Assembly: GCA_019321725.1 (NCBI GenBank)
Contig: JAGSPU010000063.1
Span: 1,302,001 to 1,366,000 of the forward strand
Source of the DNA: Paulownia fortunei
Taxonomy: Eukaryota > Streptophyta > Magnoliopsida > Lamiales > Paulowniaceae
Direction of reading: 5' to 3'
DNA length: 64,000 nucleotides
The translations under genes were made by a program, and so were the position numbers. The first letter of the stretch is position 1. Every line of letters starts with the position of its first letter. The notes under the pieces were generated by a model. The model was not told the origin of the DNA and made no database searches. It saw only the letters and a list, made by a program, of their open reading frames with translations. Shown here piece after piece: positions 12,675-24,778 of the stretch.

Positions 12675-13843
12675 TCAAGGGCAGCAACCCGAGCACCGAA
12701 TCAATCCATTCTCATTGCAATCAGGACACCTCCTCAATTTCCCTTCTTCTTCTTCATAAACCTTCCGACTTCCGTTGCAATTTGGGCAAGGCAGAAACCT
12801 TGCATCCCCACAACTCTCACAGACAAACCCCAGATCTATAAGTGGAAAACCTTCCAATAGCTTTGCCAACTCTCCTGCCTCATTAAGCTGCTTAATCTCC
12901 TCCGCACCACCAATGTACTTTCCTTTAATAAACACTTGCGGCAAGCTCACTGCTTTTCCTTTCAAAGCATCCTGCAATTCAGTCCTATATGACCGGTCCA
13001 TAGAAATATCCCTCTCGTCTACACACACTCTAAAACCCCTAAAAATCACCCGCGCCGCGCAACAATCTTCATAAGTCTTCCTTATGCCCCTTAAACTAGT
13101 ATAATACAGTACAATCCTATCCTCAGCACCCAATAAATAACAAGATTCATCACTATCAGACACCAAAGAACTCACATCATTCGACTCCAAAGACTCAGTA
13201 TTTTGAGGTTTCAAAAAGTCTTTGGGTTTTTCACATCCATGCTGTCTACCCAACAATGCCTTTCGATAACTGGATACCACATTGGAGTCCATTTTCGCCA
13301 GCAACGATTCCTCAGATAAGTGCTTCCACAAGGGCTTAGATACCGGGTGCTCCACAAACTCATAAGATTTCACTATCTCGCTTGCATCCATCTCTTTTTC
13401 ACCGCTCTTTTTGGGGAGTCAACCATGTGGAAATTAAATTCATCCTCATTAAGGCCTTCCATAAGCTCCCAAGTGTTGATAACCGAGTCTGGGGATAAAG
13501 GGTCTTCAGAATTACCAAAATCTTGAATCTTCCTCATCTGGGCAGTCGGATTTGCAAAATCTTGGCCGTTGAAACTGGGGTTTGGGGGGTCAACGAGCAC
13601 AAGCGAACCATAGGTGGTGGAGGTGAGAGAAACAAAGTGATTAGAGTCTCCTTTCCTTAATGGTGGGTGGTGCACTAAAGGGGTAGGGAGTGAGAGAGTC
13701 CTCGAAACCGGCGTAGAAGAAGCGTCTGAAAACGAGTAATAAGGAGACTGCAACTGCGAATTCGAATGTGAAGAAGAAGAATTCGAGGTGGGATTTTGCT
13801 GTTGAGCGATAAAATTAGCAGGACGAGAAGCTGAGCAGCCCAT
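12675..13843 (-). CDS. Glutaredoxin-like protein (At3g57070/At5g39865 type), one apparent frameshift
   Basis: Intronless, 1169 nt, one base short of a 389-codon frame. Start ATG 13843 gives MGCSASR, an N-myristoylation and palmitoylation type end. A Ser-rich linker and TWELMEGLNEDEF follow. The frame then breaks at the T5 run 13408-13412 (A5 on the coding strand): one more A would join MVDSPKK to SGEKEMDASEIVKSYEF. After that come a GRX fold (DRIVLYYTSLRGIRKTYEDC, SLPQVFIKGKYIGGAEEI) and a C-terminal CxxC module CESC, CPNC, CPDC, CSGC. The usual CPYC/CGFC active site is absent (SLRGIRKTYEDC), as is common in this plant subfamily, so classical thiol-disulfide activity is doubtful. A one-base homopolymer error in the assembly is the simplest explanation of the break. 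Confidence 0.85.
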
Positions 13844-14937
13844 TATGAGGATTGAGAGTTGAAAACTAACCAAAGAAAGTGAAAGTTGATATCTTTTCTT
13901 CTGTTCTCTCCCCTTTTCTTCACAATGGATGTAAAAGTACAATGATTGAGCTTTTTTCCTTTTTATCTTTCTCGGTCTTTCTTCACTAAAAAAGTTTGAA
14001 AGGAATGTAAAGATTGGGATTGAAAGACAGAAATGGAGGCTTGGGAAGGAAGTATCGGTGGGAGGGGGTTGTCAAGGGAGGAGAGAAGGTGGTGGGGTGG
14101 GGGTGGATGGGAAGGGGAAATAAGAATTTAATGCAGTGGGATATAGACACGGATTAGAGGTGAGGAAAAGCAACCTGCTTTGAAAGGAAAACGAATAAGA
14201 CTGGTTATAATAATATTGAGTCTTGCTTAGTGGTTTTTGGGAAATGTAACGTGTGGTTAAAGGTTTTAATATTTGTTTATTAGCAAAAGGGCAAAATAAA
14301 AAAAAATACTATATTTATGTTAAAAATTTAATTAAGTTAGGGTGGATTGAAATATTCATAATAAGAAAATGCTATAAGTAATAAAGGATGATAACAGAAA
14401 AACTTGAAGTATAGTTTATGGTTTTTTAATTGTAATTGACCACCACCTTTCTTGCCCCTGTTGAGATCCATGATTTTATTGAATTTGGTAATCATATATA
14501 TGTATTTCTGTATATATATATATATATTGAACTTTATTTGATCTAATATGAGTTTAAGCATTAAGCTCTCACATAGTCATAGTCCAAAAATAGTATGAAA
14601 ATTAGTGTTACGTCCAAGCATAATCTAATTTTTCAAAATGGATTGCATACTCAATGTGAGTAATACATAGTTATGAATTTTCAAGTTGTAGTCCATGAAA
14701 AATAGCAAATGGAACAACATATTAGGAGTAATTATTGTGAAATTTATTATATTCATGCATTGATTGATGAGATTGATTGATTTATTATGAATAAAAAAGG
14801 AAAATAAACTAGAAAAGTGATAAAATGTTATTAGATATGACTTTTAATATAGAAATAAAAAGTGTTTCGTGTATTTATTTAGAGACGACGAGAGTCAATC
14901 AAGAAGAATGTAAGTTTTCATGAATTTAAACTAGAAA

Positions 14938-15058
14938 CTAAATACTACGCAATAATTAATCAATTGAATTTATATTAAAATATACAAAAATACATTACTA
15001 AATAGTATGCAACAAATTAATCCATTGAATTTATATTAGAAGATACAAAAAAACATTA
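14938..15058. repeat. Tandem duplication, 60-bp units
   Basis: Units 14938-14997 and 14998-15058 align nearly end to end, sharing CTAAATA, AATTAAT, ATTGAATTTATATTA, ATACAAAAA and ACATTA with scattered substitutions. Confidence 0.8.
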
Positions 15059-16222
15059 CCTATTTTTTAAAAATTTTAAAAGAAAAATTATCACTTCTAA
15101 TGTGGTGAAGAGGCTTTGCGTGTGTGTCTATAGAGATAGAGAGATGTATGTATATATTATATTATTAGATTAAATTAGACCGTGCATCAAATATAAATTT
15201 AAAAATGCAATATAAATAATAAATTTATAATAGAAATTGCAATGTTATGACAACAATAAAATTAATGAACAACTTTACCAAGAAATTTATTTAGTATTAT
15301 AATTATTATTGTTATTATTATAATGATTAAGGGCAAGAGAAGGCCAGCAGCCCATCCACATGCATTACTTCTTGCTGACAGTAATTTTTGCAATTTCAAG
15401 ATAAGGTTTCTTTCTCTCAGTTGTCACATTTACCACTGTCCAAATTCATGATCTACGTTTTGTTCTTTTCTACAATCCAAAATATCTTTCTTATAGAAAG
15501 ACCAACATCATCCTTTAAATATTTAAGCTATTATAGATCTTTTTTTTTTTTCTTTTTATCTCAAGCACGTGAACTTTTCATAATCAAATAATGAAGATAG
15601 ATTACTTGCCGTTTATATATGATCTTATTAAGTAAATTTAAATTATTAAAAAGAATAAATAATTTATTTGATATTATTGTAATTTATTATAAGCAAAAAG
15701 ACATAGGTAAGATATTTAATTAAGAATTTAGTTGGTCTGATGGCAGTCAATAAAATCTGTTCACACGAGGAATAAAGTCTTCCGTGACAGGGAGATAACT
15801 TAGACTAATAACGCAACGCATTTTCGAATAATTAAGCAACCTAACAGGATTCAATATCCCACTATTTAAATCCACAGTTACACCAGGTTGAACACCACCA
15901 TAGCTAGGAAATAATATCAATTAGGATAATATTTAAAGAAACGATGGTCTCCTTTTTTTTTTTTTTTGGTAAATTTGCTATTTTGCAGCTTTGGATGGTA
16001 ATAACCCAGTTCAGCCATTGACAGTTGACACTAATCTAATCCTAGGTTCCTGGTTTTGTAATGACTGGCTCCATCATTTCAGACTCCAATTTTTGGACCC
16101 ATTACAAACTAAATGGGTCAAGCGAACTTTATCAATTTTGCAACCAGTGGGTTGCCACACAAACTGCATACCTAATCAAGGTCTCTGATATATGCTGATA
16201 CTGACATAGATGGCATAGTTTT

Positions 16223-16264
16223 TCACACACACACACAAACACACACACACAGACACACACACAA
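16223..16264. repeat. Imperfect (CA)n microsatellite
   Basis: About 42 bp of CA repeats interrupted by CAAACA and CAGACA steps. Confidence 0.9.
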
Positions 16265-17994
16265 ATAGTGATAATAAGTTCATACCAGAGAGCATATTAT
16301 ATTTATAGTCAGTGTTACAATATTCATACAACTGCTCTGCATATTGGCTATATTGACAATCATAATGCGATTCACATTTACACATTGATAGTACTTCAAT
16401 ACACATTGCACATCATGAAGTGCACTTGTATAGATATTATTTGGCACAGCATTAGTTTATCAGTCATCACATAACCATCAGGCCCCTTCGTAGTCTATTT
16501 CCCTCTTTATCCTGTCCCTGTCAAAGAAATCATGGAATACATGTTTGTTTAGTGCCTCATAATGGTTACATTAACTTCAACTGAAGCATGGATAAATAGT
16601 TGAAAAGCATAGATGAAATTGCCTGAGGTAAGATGTAAAGCACGGAATTTCATTTGCTAAAAGACGAGAAAAGGAAATTAAGAAATGTTTCTTTGTCCCA
16701 TCTTCTCTTGTAAACACTGAAAACGGCAATCAAAGCTTTCATGCTAGCATAAACGAACATGAACCATAATTCTTGTATCTTGTTCTATTTAAACAAATAA
16801 CTGACTCCTGAAAAAGGGGAAGGGAAACAGTATACATGCAACATGGGGATCTTGTGCCGACCCTCAGACAACCATGCTCATGCAAATTTGTGAGTTTCCT
16901 CCATTATGTAAGCAAAACATTAGATGCATATATTCCAGTGCACGTAATGAAAACCTTAAAGCAGACCACCATTCCTGAGGAAAGTATATACTTTTCTATA
17001 AAGTATATGTTTCATTCTTCCTGAAAAGTGCATGCATAATCCACATATGCCGAAATCTGAATATCTATTAACCTATTACTCAACAGAAAAGCATGCACCT
17101 GTGGAAGCATGGCAAAATGTAGTTGTATTGTTTGAATTGCAATGAAACACCCAACAAGCGCAAGAAGCAGTCATCTTGTCTCTCGTTGCAGCAATTCATG
17201 GAAGACATATATCACATCCATCTTTTAGAAGCTTCTCCACTGTAGAAATGCAAAAGGGGAAGGAAAACAACATGGGCAATTGAGATTTGAGAATACCAAG
17301 AGGACTGGTCCAGCTGAAAAACACTATACTGCGGCTTGTGTCCCTTGCCCAGCAAATTTGCTTCAGAATCTGCTCATGTTTGAAGTAACAAGAGGTCCTC
17401 CACTTTCTAAGATGCAAGCATGAACAGAACTTTTGCTTCAGAATAACTGAAACTAATCATTCCAAATGATTAGTTAAATCGTGCCATCCATCGACACATG
17501 AGTATATCTTACTGGAGAATGAGTACCTTCCAGCAAGAGAGAACTAAATTGGGTCCAGAAAATCAGTAACCCATCAACTTGATGTTAATGTTATTTTTTA
17601 ATTCTTTGCAGATTGCAAGCAACCTGTTTATAAGATCAGAAACAAGCAAATCCAAGCCAGATGCGTATAAGCACATAACTATAGTCAAGCAATTGCGTTC
17701 AACAGATAAGCGCATCAACCATGCATCTTTCTCAAATGCCGTAATCTTCTTCAGCATTAATACCATTATCACGTGGGAGAAGACTCACAAATGTACAAGT
17801 TTTCAATTTTGACCACTGGCTCTAAAATGACAAATATCAGAATGTACAGACTGTTGCCAGCTTTCCAAGTCGCTCAGGGAATTACCAAAATCTTGCTGTT
17901 CTTCTAGACTGAACTTTTAATATTGAGTAAGTTCAAAATTTACTGTATCAACCCCTCATTTGCATTGATAGAATACTCAAATTAATAAAAATTC

Positions 17995-20028
17995 CTATAA
18001 AAAGTTCTCTTCCATTAAATCATTATCCAATAGTACATTACCAATCTTCTTCATTTTATTATGAAGATTGAAAAGTAAGGAACCTATGGCATCACTTTCT
18101 CTATGAGATCTATCTCCAACAACAAAAACATGGAACTTGTTCCCAACTTCAATCCAACTGCAGCCAGGCTGTTTCTTCAACCCCCCATCCTTCATCTTCA
18201 ACTTCAGCATTTCAGCCTCCTTCCACTTCCCACTAGTAGTATATATATTAGATAGAAGCACGTAAGTGCCAGAGTTTGCTGGCTCCACATCCAAAAGTTT
18301 GTCTGCTACCAGTTTTCCTATATCAGCATTCCCGTGAATATTACATCCCAAGAGAAGTGTGCCCCAAGCATAGGCTGATGCTTTCAGCGGAAGTTGTTTA
18401 ATAAGATCAAACGCCTCCCCCAGCCTTCCTGCTCGACCATAGAGATCAACAATGCATGTATAATGATCTTCTCTCACTTTTATGGACTTGTCTCTCAAAA
18501 GCACTTCAAAGTAATTTAGCCCTTCCTGCACCAGACCAGCATGGCTGCAAGCAGAAAGCAATCCGATATAGGTAACATCATTTGGCTTGAAACCCATGTT
18601 TTGCATTTCCTCAAAAACCATGATTGCCTCTCTTCCACATCCATGGTGAGCATATGCAGCAATCATGGAATTCCAAGAGACCAAATCCCTGTGGCCTCTC
18701 AATCCATTATCAAACATTTGTCTAGCCATCACCAGCTCTCCACATTTTGAATACATATTTATTAGTGCAGATATCACAACTTTACTTTCCTGATAGACGG
18801 TCTTGCTAATTACCTGATGGACTTGCCTCCCTTCACCAAGACCAGCTAAGTTACTACAAGCCCCCAATACACTCGCAAAAGTTACTTCGTTAGGCTTTAC
18901 CCTTCTATCCCTGTTCATAACATAGAATGTTCTCAACGCTTCTTCGCTTTTGCCATATTGTATGCACCCACTTATGATTGCAGTCCAGGAAACAACATTT
19001 TTCCCCGGCATCTCATTAAACAACCTCCTCGCTGTCTCCAATTCACCATTCTGAATAAAACCAGTGATCATTGTATTCCATGACTGCACATCCTTTTCTG
19101 GCATCGTCTCAAACAAACCATATGCTTCACCCAACCTCATATTTTGTGCATAACCAGTAATCATCGCATTCCAAGAGACCACATTCCTTTCAGGCATCCT
19201 ATCAAAAAGCAATCCAGCCTCATCAACCCTCCCATTTCGAGCTAATCCCGAAATCATGATAGTCCAAGAAATCACATTCCTTATAGGCATCTGATCAAAA
19301 AGCCCCCTAGCCTCGTCAACCCTTCCACAGTTTACCAACCCTGAGATCAACGTGTTCCAAGAAACAACATTCCTCTCTCCCATCCTCTCGAACACCACCA
19401 ACGCCTGTTCAGTCCTACCACTTCGTACATACCCATCAATCATAGTGTTCCAAGCCACCACATTCTTCTCTGGCATTTCATTAAAAAGCCTCTCAGCCTC
19501 AGAAACTCTCTTTGTTTTCAAGTACCCAGATATCATAGCTGTCCAAGTAACAACATCTTTCTTGGCATCAATCCTATCAAACAACTCTCTGGCTTCTTCA
19601 ACCAGACCACACTTTATGCAACCCGAAATTAAAGCCGTCCACGAAATCACATCTCGGTCCGGCATTACTTCGAACAATTCACGTGCTTCAAAAATCTTAC
19701 CCTCCTGACATAGCTTGGTGATCATCCAATTTGCCTTAGCTACATCTTGCTTGAGTGTGTAATCTTGTCTGGGGATCAAAATTTCTGAAATTTTTTGGGC
19801 TTGTGTTATTGAGTTATACAATTTCAATGGAGGGTCATGTTGGAGTTTGATATAGTTTTTTGCCGAGTTGTGCCTGTAAACAATACTTAAAGGCGTGGGT
19901 TTGATGAAATTAAGACCGTGCCTGAGAGTTCTTGATGACCGAAGAGAGGTTAGCATCTCAGTTTCAGTTAAAATTTGACCATAAATTATGAGCTTCCGGC
20001 AAGAACATTGCGAAAGCTGATGAAACAA
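17995..20028 (-). CDS. PLS-class pentatricopeptide repeat protein, E/E+ type (At2g35030-like), mitochondrial
   Basis: A single intact 677-codon frame. The first ATG is 20028. A second ATG at 19956 gives MLTSLRSSRTLRHGLNF, a better mitochondrial presequence (basic, hydroxylated, no acidic residues), so translation may start there. From about residue 100 the protein is a run of PPR motifs, recognisable by repeated DVISWTALISG, NVVAWNTMIDGYVRSGR and NVVSWNAMITGYAQN. E and E+ motifs follow (AWGTLLLGCNIHGNADIGK, GTYVLLSNIYTTSGKWKEA, KKQPGCSWIEVGNKFHVFVV, GDRSHRESDAI), and the protein ends without a DYW deaminase domain. PLS-E proteins are usually site-specific C-to-U RNA editing factors that borrow a DYW partner. 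Motif order and wording closely recall Arabidopsis At2g35030. Target site unknown. Confidence 0.92.
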   Translation of the reverse strand: MFHQLSQCSCRKLIIYGQILTETEMLTSLRSSRTLRHGLNFIKPTPLSIVYRHNSAKNYIKLQHDPPLKLYNSITQAQKISEILIPRQDYTLKQDVAKANWMITKLCQEGKIFEARELFEVMPDRDVISWTALISGCIKCGLVEEARELFDRIDAKKDVVTWTAMISGYLKTKRVSEAERLFNEMPEKNVVAWNTMIDGYVRSGRTEQALVVFERMGERNVVSWNTLISGLVNCGRVDEARGLFDQMPIRNVISWTIMISGLARNGRVDEAGLLFDRMPERNVVSWNAMITGYAQNMRLGEAYGLFETMPEKDVQSWNTMITGFIQNGELETARRLFNEMPGKNVVSWTAIISGCIQYGKSEEALRTFYVMNRDRRVKPNEVTFASVLGACSNLAGLGEGRQVHQVISKTVYQESKVVISALINMYSKCGELVMARQMFDNGLRGHRDLVSWNSMIAAYAHHGCGREAIMVFEEMQNMGFKPNDVTYIGLLSACSHAGLVQEGLNYFEVLLRDKSIKVREDHYTCIVDLYGRAGRLGEAFDLIKQLPLKASAYAWGTLLLGCNIHGNADIGKLVADKLLDVEPANSGTYVLLSNIYTTSGKWKEAEMLKLKMKDGGLKKQPGCSWIEVGNKFHVFVVGDRSHRESDAIGSLLFNLHNKMKKIGNVLLDNDLMEENFL

Positions 20029-22400
20029 GGCAAGTTTTTGAAACGCCTACATCCCTAATCCCATAACCCATGGATGCCATTGTATTACATGTTGGAAATT
20101 GGCTCAAAAAATTATTTTTGACTAAAATTTAATTAATTATTTAAGTGGGTGTCGGCTTAATGTAGTCTATTTTGCTACTAATACACTAAATTTAATGCTC
20201 CAAAACCGTTTTAGGTGCAACAAAAATTAAAATAAAAAATTAGTCACTTGAAATAGTATATTTGAAATACAACGAATAGGAACAATGCCTAATAATAATG
20301 GCATGAATTTAAAATAAATTTGATCAAATTTAAAATTAAAACCCGATAATTAAAAAAAGTTAGATTCGAAACTCATCCCATCCCATCATGATGGAGGATC
20401 TACTCTATACCCAAAATTAGATGGGTCTAACTTGTATGGATCCGCTAACTAACTAACTAAAAATAAAATTTGAATATTTTTAGTTATATATAATTATTTT
20501 TCTGTTTTTGTATGACTATTTAGTTTTGATATTTTTAACATGATAAAGTGTATTTCTTATATTCTTTTTACTAATTGTTAAATGTGATAATACCATTAAT
20601 TTATAGAATATGAATATAATTAAATTATGTGTTTTACTATTTTCAAATATTTTATATAATTTCTCACTTTATTTAATTTTAATATATTTTATTCATAATT
20701 GAAAAATATATAAATCAATTATAATATTTTTTAATTGAGACTAAAGTCTGAAAATAAATTTAAAATAATTTTTAAATTAATGTAATAATATTATAATGTG
20801 CGTTGCTCAATTTATAAATGAATAAAATGTTATTTAGTAAATATAAAATATACTTATATTAATTAATAATAATACGGACAAGTTCGGGACATGTTCATTA
20901 AAATTCGTTACATGTCCCAAACCCGATTAAATTTATAAAATTAAAACCCATACATATTATGAGACCCGTTTAGTTAAGTTTGGATCCACTTCAAATGAAA
21001 TAGATTCATTACAAATTTAGATTTGAATCCGATCTAATAAGCTTGTACTAAAGCCCAATATATTTTTTAAAATTTTATAATATAATTCAATTTTTTTATA
21101 GTTTATTATTTTTTAAATTTACAGTGTTAATATCTCTGAGAAATGAGTATTCGAAACCCATCAACTACCTATGGGGCAATTTTAACATAGATTTCAACTT
21201 TTACTTAACAATTTGATAACTATTACTCGAACTTTTTTAATCGTTTAAAACTATACACATTCTGAATATGTTTATCCAGCAATATCTACTGGCGTATATC
21301 CACTGCCCTTTTTTTTACTATACGAGTCTACTAGAATTTTACGACATTGGTCTCGTGGTTCCAACCTTATTATTGACAATGCAATAACATTTGTTTGCTT
21401 TTGGAAAATAAACAATAAAAAAAATTACAAAGTCAGAAGTGGAATATAGTATAATATTACTTTATATGCTATTTGCAAAAGAGCTATGAAAGTATAAAAC
21501 AAGTAAAAAATAAAATAAAAATTTAGTTAAGTGTGTTATAAAATATATTTCTGCATGAAATAAACAAATTAAATTGTAAGATGATTAAAATACAAAAAAA
21601 AAAAAGTCTAAAACGAAGTTATGTCATAAAATAGTGGTTTTTCTTCCATTTCATAATTTGCAAAATGATGAAAACAAAGTCAAGATTGTTGGGTGGAATA
21701 AATATGACGATACACTAACTTTTTGAACATGTCAAGAATAATTGTATTTATTTTTTTACTTTTTTTTTAAATTTAGAAGTAGTAATTTATTTGACTTTGT
21801 TATGCAATTTATGCATTAACCATGCACTTTTACAATTAGATTTTATCCAATTTTATAGACAGCACATGTAACACACGTGTAAATTATAATGCATATAATT
21901 TGTTATTGAAAATTTATTTTTGACATGAATAATTTGATTGGATATGACAATGGGGTGAATTTTGAATAAGTTTATAAACAATCGAGATCGTCCTGTCAAA
22001 ATTTATAAAGACACTAATCCAAATCCGTCCTAGATCATTTGGGTTCTGGTTAGACCACTAAATTCGTTAGATTCGTTTTATAATTTAATTTTTATTTTTT
22101 AAAAATAACACTACTATATTTAATTTAAAAATAATAAAAATAATAATAATTATATATTAAAATAAAAATAAAATTGAGCAAGGTGAAGTTAAAAATACAA
22201 AATCAACACCCATTTCAAACTTATTTGTAATTTTAATTTTTTTAAAAAATTATTTATAATTTTAAAAATTTTCTGCCCTATTATGTATATATATATGATA
22301 AGAATGTCTCAATTATTTCCTCATTTATACGGACATTACCATCAGACTTCTTTCTGTACCCACAGTTTTCAAGTTTCAACCCATTCGGCCCGAATTTTAT
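20029..22400. other. AT-rich intergenic region with degenerate repeat debris
   Basis: No coding capacity is seen. Segments with phrases such as ACCCGATTAA, GAGACCCGTTTAG and GATTCGAAACTCATCC (20340-21060, 21990-22080) resemble worn transposon debris, but no terminal repeats or open frames allow a call. The left end is the PPR promoter. Confidence 0.4.
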
Positions 22401-22409
22401 TGAAATTGA

Positions 22410-22750
22410 GTTAATTTTGGGCTTCGGCTTTCTCATAGAGCCCAACCCATCATAATACACCTCTCTCTCTCTCTCTCTCTCTTCTCTGTTCATCCACAGC
22501 ACTCTCTTCTCTCTTTTGCCCTCTGCCGCAGTGCCGTCGTCGTCGTCGTTCCTATTATCTCTACCGAACCCTATACTCCCTTCATAAAACCCATTTCTTT
22601 CTGCAATTATCTTGAGTCTTGGCCTTTTATTTTTCGTAATAAAGTGCTTGTTGACCGCTGTTTTTTGGGGTTTCCAAAAGAAAAAGGTCTAAGAGAAAGA
22701 ATCAATGCATTGATATGAAGTCTGAAGATTTCTATTCTGCCTCCAGTAAG
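22410..22750 (+). promoter_or_regulatory. MAIN-like gene promoter and leader exon
   Basis: Site II elements TTGGGCTT (22417-22424) and GAGCCCAAC (22438-22446) are followed by a CT microsatellite (22461-22485) of the pyrimidine-patch kind seen near plant transcription starts. A leader exon then ends about 22746 at a GTAAGT donor. The matching acceptor TTGGACAG lies at 24754-24761, so the 5'UTR intron is about 2 kb. Confidence 0.5.
22461..22485. repeat. (CT)n microsatellite
   Basis: About 12 CT units, in the presumed leader or core promoter of the MAIN-like gene. Confidence 0.9.
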
Positions 22751-24761
22751 TCTTTTTATTCATATTCTGACATAAAAATGGGACAGGATATTTTATGTTT
22801 ATCATAATTTTCTCATTTCATGCTGATTATTATTATAATCATTATTGTTTTTGTGAAAACATAGAGGTTTACTGAAATGCTTGTATCTTGGAATAGCCTT
22901 CAATTTAAGTTTCAACCTTTTGAGCTTTAATTAATGGTGAATTGCTAATTGTCTGTTTTTTTCTGGATACTTGTCTTTCTTTATGTGGTTAACTGGAGTT
23001 TTTTACAATGAAAAACATTTGAGTTTGCAATATATGATGCCCCATTATTAATAGGCCATCAATTGTTGAATGTTATCTTAGAAATCTTTATCATCTTTTA
23101 TCTCCCATTTAAGCATTCTTTCCCTATTACTAATATATGTCTGTATAGATAAAGTAAGATAATAAGAATTATGAGTTATCAGTTGTGAAAGGAGCGCCCC
23201 TTGCATATCTTTATGCGGTTATACTATGTGCCCAATTAGAAAATGGTTCCATGAGACACTCATAGTAAGGGTTGAAACCCAAATCACAAGTTAATCTTTT
23301 GTATGAACTCTGCAAGAGATGCATAAATGAAAGTACCTTCCAGTATCTTTCAGAGGTTGTCACATAATTGTAGTGGTTTTGGATGATGTTGGTCAAGTGG
23401 GGTGGCGGACGTGGATGAGGTCTATCATGGAATTTCCATGATGCTGAATTAGACAGTGTATTGGAAGAGTAGCAGTCCTGCTGGCAGCTTAAGTGTGCGT
23501 TCTTATGAAATATTTTGGGTTTTGGTTTCTGCATCTTCATTTTCCTAGCTCAGATAGCCCAATGGAGATGCATAACTTTGAAAAAAGCTTGAAAGTTTGC
23601 TAGAAACAAGATGATTGCATGTGCTGAGAACATAATACGAAGGCATTGATTAAACATGGACTTTGAAAATCTACATATATTCATCACAAAAGCTCTTTAG
23701 TTTTGGTAGAGGTGGGTTTTGTGGTGACTAATTATTGCCCCTATTTCTTCGAATATTTGTATGCTCAATTTCCTTGTGGACTCACTCGATTATTGAGTCA
23801 TCCAAACATGATGGCATCATGTGAGCGTATTATTTGGAAGCAAATGCTTGTGATGACTGATGGGGTGCGAACATTTTAACTGCCCAACAGATAAGCTGAT
23901 TCAACTGGATCATTCCCCTGAGAAAATCACACAAGTTACGACATAGTTAGTTGTAATGGGAATGCAAGAAGCAGCATGAACTTTAGTCTGCCCAGAATGA
24001 AGTCACATATTAAGCACACATGATTTCATCACTGAGGAAGTCAAACACGGTAAACCCCCAATACAGGACCTGATTCAGCTCAATCAGTCTCCTGAGAAAA
24101 ATCTCTCAATTTGTGAATAGTATGTCTGCAACTCATGAATGGAAAAGGAGAATAGACACGGGCTTAAATGGGCTCCAGAATTTGATTGTTTTGGTACTTT
24201 TCCTCATTGACATTAGGCATCATTATTCCTTTATGTTTCGTTTTTGCAAATGACATGTAATGAGCTGTGTCTGGTTCCACTTGTGCTTGTTATGTCCGGG
24301 ATCATCTGATAACTCAAAATATTAATTGTAATATTTTCCAGTTCAGATGTATACAGTATCATGATCATCTTTTTTAAAATCTCCTTGAAGTCTTCTAGGT
24401 GATTCCATAGTAATTATAATACTTTCCTGTTCAGATGTATACATTATCATGGTCATCGTTTTTAAATCTCCTTGAAGTCATCTAGGTGATTCCACTTTAC
24501 CTTTTATCTTTGATGCCTTTCCAGCAAAAAAGCTTATTTTTCACCCTTTCCTTCATCAGTTCATTGTGTACAATAGTTTGTCCAGATTGCCAATTGATTC
24601 GCAAGGTTGAAATTAGGAGTAAGGTATTATTGTAGATTATAACTGGAACCTAGGCTTCTATTTCTCTTTTTACTGCAGTGGGATACTAGTTACATTCACA
24701 TGGATGGACAGGTTCATTTACTAAGCCTGTCTCTGGGACTGCCTTTCTGCATTTTGGACAG
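22747..24761 (+). other. 5'UTR intron of the MAIN-like gene
   Basis: The stretch runs from the GTAAGT donor at 22747 to the CAG acceptor at 24759-24761 and shows no conserved coding sequence. Long frames on the minus strand here look accidental. It contains the tandem duplication at 24324-24496. It could hide additional leader exons that sequence alone cannot reveal. Confidence 0.5.
24324..24496. repeat. Tandem duplication, about 87-bp units
   Basis: Units 24324-24410 and 24411-24496 share GTTCAGATGTATACA, TATCATG.TCATC, CTCCTTGAAGTC and TCTAGGTGATTCCA in the same order with few differences. Confidence 0.85.
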
Positions 24762-24778
24762 ATGTAACTTATAGCAAC

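Larger units (their letters stand above)
13844..17994. other. Intergenic region between PPR 3' end and GRX promoter
   Basis: The left end holds the GRX leader and promoter, since GRX is transcribed leftward; a GA-rich stretch lies near 14030-14110. The rest is AT-rich with a tandem duplication at 14938-15058, a TA repeat at 14511-14526 and a CA-rich tract at 16223-16264. The right end should contain the PPR 3'UTR. No further gene is recognised. Confidence 0.5.

Noticed and set aside
19352..19708. 118-codon plus-strand frame
   Set aside because: Antisense of the PPR repeats; repeated structure merely mirrors the PPR motifs.
20340..22090. LTR retrotransposon remnant
   Set aside because: Suggestive phrases only; no paired LTRs, primer site or coding remains could be defined.
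23211..23540. 109-codon minus-strand frame
   Set aside because: Lies in the leader intron of the MAIN-like gene; no recognisable family and no promoter or splice context.
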